Origin: Prinsepia uniflora
Lineage: Eukaryota; Streptophyta; Magnoliopsida; Rosales; Rosaceae
DNA: 64,000 nt
Assembly (NCBI GenBank): GCA_032719365.1
Contig: CM064862.1
Coordinates: 82,333,628-82,397,627 of the forward strand
Direction of reading: 5' to 3'
The position numbers and the translations under genes were made by a program. Positions 63,369 through 64,000 of the stretch are shown here, one piece after another. The notes under the pieces were generated by a model. That model did not search any database, had not been told where the DNA came from, and saw nothing but the letters and a program-made list of their open reading frames with translations. Every line of letters starts with the position of its first letter. Position 1 is the first letter of the stretch.

Positions 63369-64000
63369 TGACAGTACCCATCCCAATCCCCTCGGGATTA
63401 GTGCGGGATGACCCTGCTCCCGTTTGACACGGAGTGTCAGACAAGGGATATTTCCGACCTTTGCCCTCCCGGGCTATCAGAGTACGCCAGGATCCGGAGG
63501 AGGCATGTGATATCTCGGTCTCTGCTACAGTCCACATCCGATGTCAACCTGAAGGGCAGTCAAAACATTAAAAACTGTGAGTGGACAAAACAAGAGTTTA
63601 TAAAAACATTTCATAAGACATTTGTACCCTCCACTAAAAAGCATGCATGCATTCAAAACCATTTATCCAAAACAGACCATATGTGGGACTAAGCCCAAAG
63701 CAGATATAAACCAAGGTCGAAAGGACCACAATGAAAACGACCATACGGGCCACTGCCCAAATCATAAAGAAACCAAGTACACGAGCCACTGCTCAAATCC
63801 TGTGCACACCTGTGCACACCACATATCATATATCATATATACATATAAGTCACACAACCAATCCTGTCACGGTATCCAAAGCTACGCGCGTGCTGCCCGG
63901 GTCTCAATCCGAGTCATCTCAAAGTCAAGGTCAATGTCCGCAGACCACTGACCCTACCCGAGGTAATAGTAACCATAGCCTTCCTGAGAGTAAAGAACCC
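63369..64000 (-). mobile_element. LTR (Q), 3' part, truncated by the window end
   Basis: The plus strand starts TGACAGTACCCATCCC, preceded by CGAAG. It follows N's first ~650 bp closely, including GAAGGGCAGTCAAAACATTA, GTGAGTGGACAAAAC and GCATGCATGCATTC. Its 5' end lies beyond 64000. Confidence 0.8.

Larger units (their letters stand above)
59242..64000 (+). mobile_element. LTR (O), 5' part, split by P and Q; runs off the window
   Basis: It begins TGTAACGCCCCGAAATTCC, preceded by ATCCT. Own sequence in view is 59242-59477 and 62354-63368. It is interrupted by solo LTR P, with GGTAA duplications, and by Q from 63369. Its 3' end is outside the window, so solo or full status is unknown. Confidence 0.7.

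Overview
The window looks like nuclear DNA from a eudicot plant. It has AT-rich spacers, a spliced plant-specific ALFIN-LIKE PHD-finger gene, plant LTR retrotransposons and a Cassandra TRIM element. The exact taxon cannot be read from the sequence; a woody rosid is only a guess. No bacterial operons, phage genes, tRNA or rRNA genes, or CRISPR arrays were seen. The only gene that looks intact is the ALFIN-LIKE gene on the minus strand (717-3026, five coding exons, 239 residues).

From 3.3 to 9.3 kb the sequence is AT-rich spacer. It holds two candidate Mutator-like (Pack-MULE-type) elements, each recognised from long, diverged terminal inverted repeats. The first (about 3620-5315) carries a broken PPR-gene fragment and other coding-like pieces. 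The second (about 6935-8640) carries an internally duplicated acidic coding-like stretch.

From 9.34 kb to the end, nearly everything is LTR retrotransposon sequence. One superfamily dominates: LTRs of about 2-3.2 kb that begin TGTAAC(G)nCCCG and end (G)GGTCCTGTCA or GGTCGTGTCA. Most are bounded by 5-bp target-site duplications (TSDs) and lack a primer site or internal region, so they are solo LTRs. They are nested up to six deep. Chain 1 is 14596-45018 > 15306-34103 > 18123-33997 > 19199-27420 > 19535-25462 > 21205-24178. Chain 2 is 14596-45018 > 37481-44107 > 40127-43707 > Cassandra 42184-42915. A second stack is 45567-54604 > 45911-51948 > 47731-50636. One copy (45567-54604) abuts a polypurine tract and degenerate Gypsy 3' end, which sets the orientation of the family. 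The element at 18123-33997 belongs to a different, Athila/Tat-like group, has a tRNA-Asp-type primer site, and has a rearranged left end.

The most unusual signal is inside the large LTRs. A 0.7-4 kb module (longer where nested insertions lie inside it) is bordered by an inverted motif pair (CTGTGAGTGGAC ... GTCCACTCACAG). Within it lie trains of short hairpins whose two arms change together between copies, which is covariation-like. In one subfamily the module also looks like an intron followed by a short acidic exon in a conserved frame. No autonomous polyprotein was recognised, so these LTRs would have needed enzymes supplied from elsewhere.
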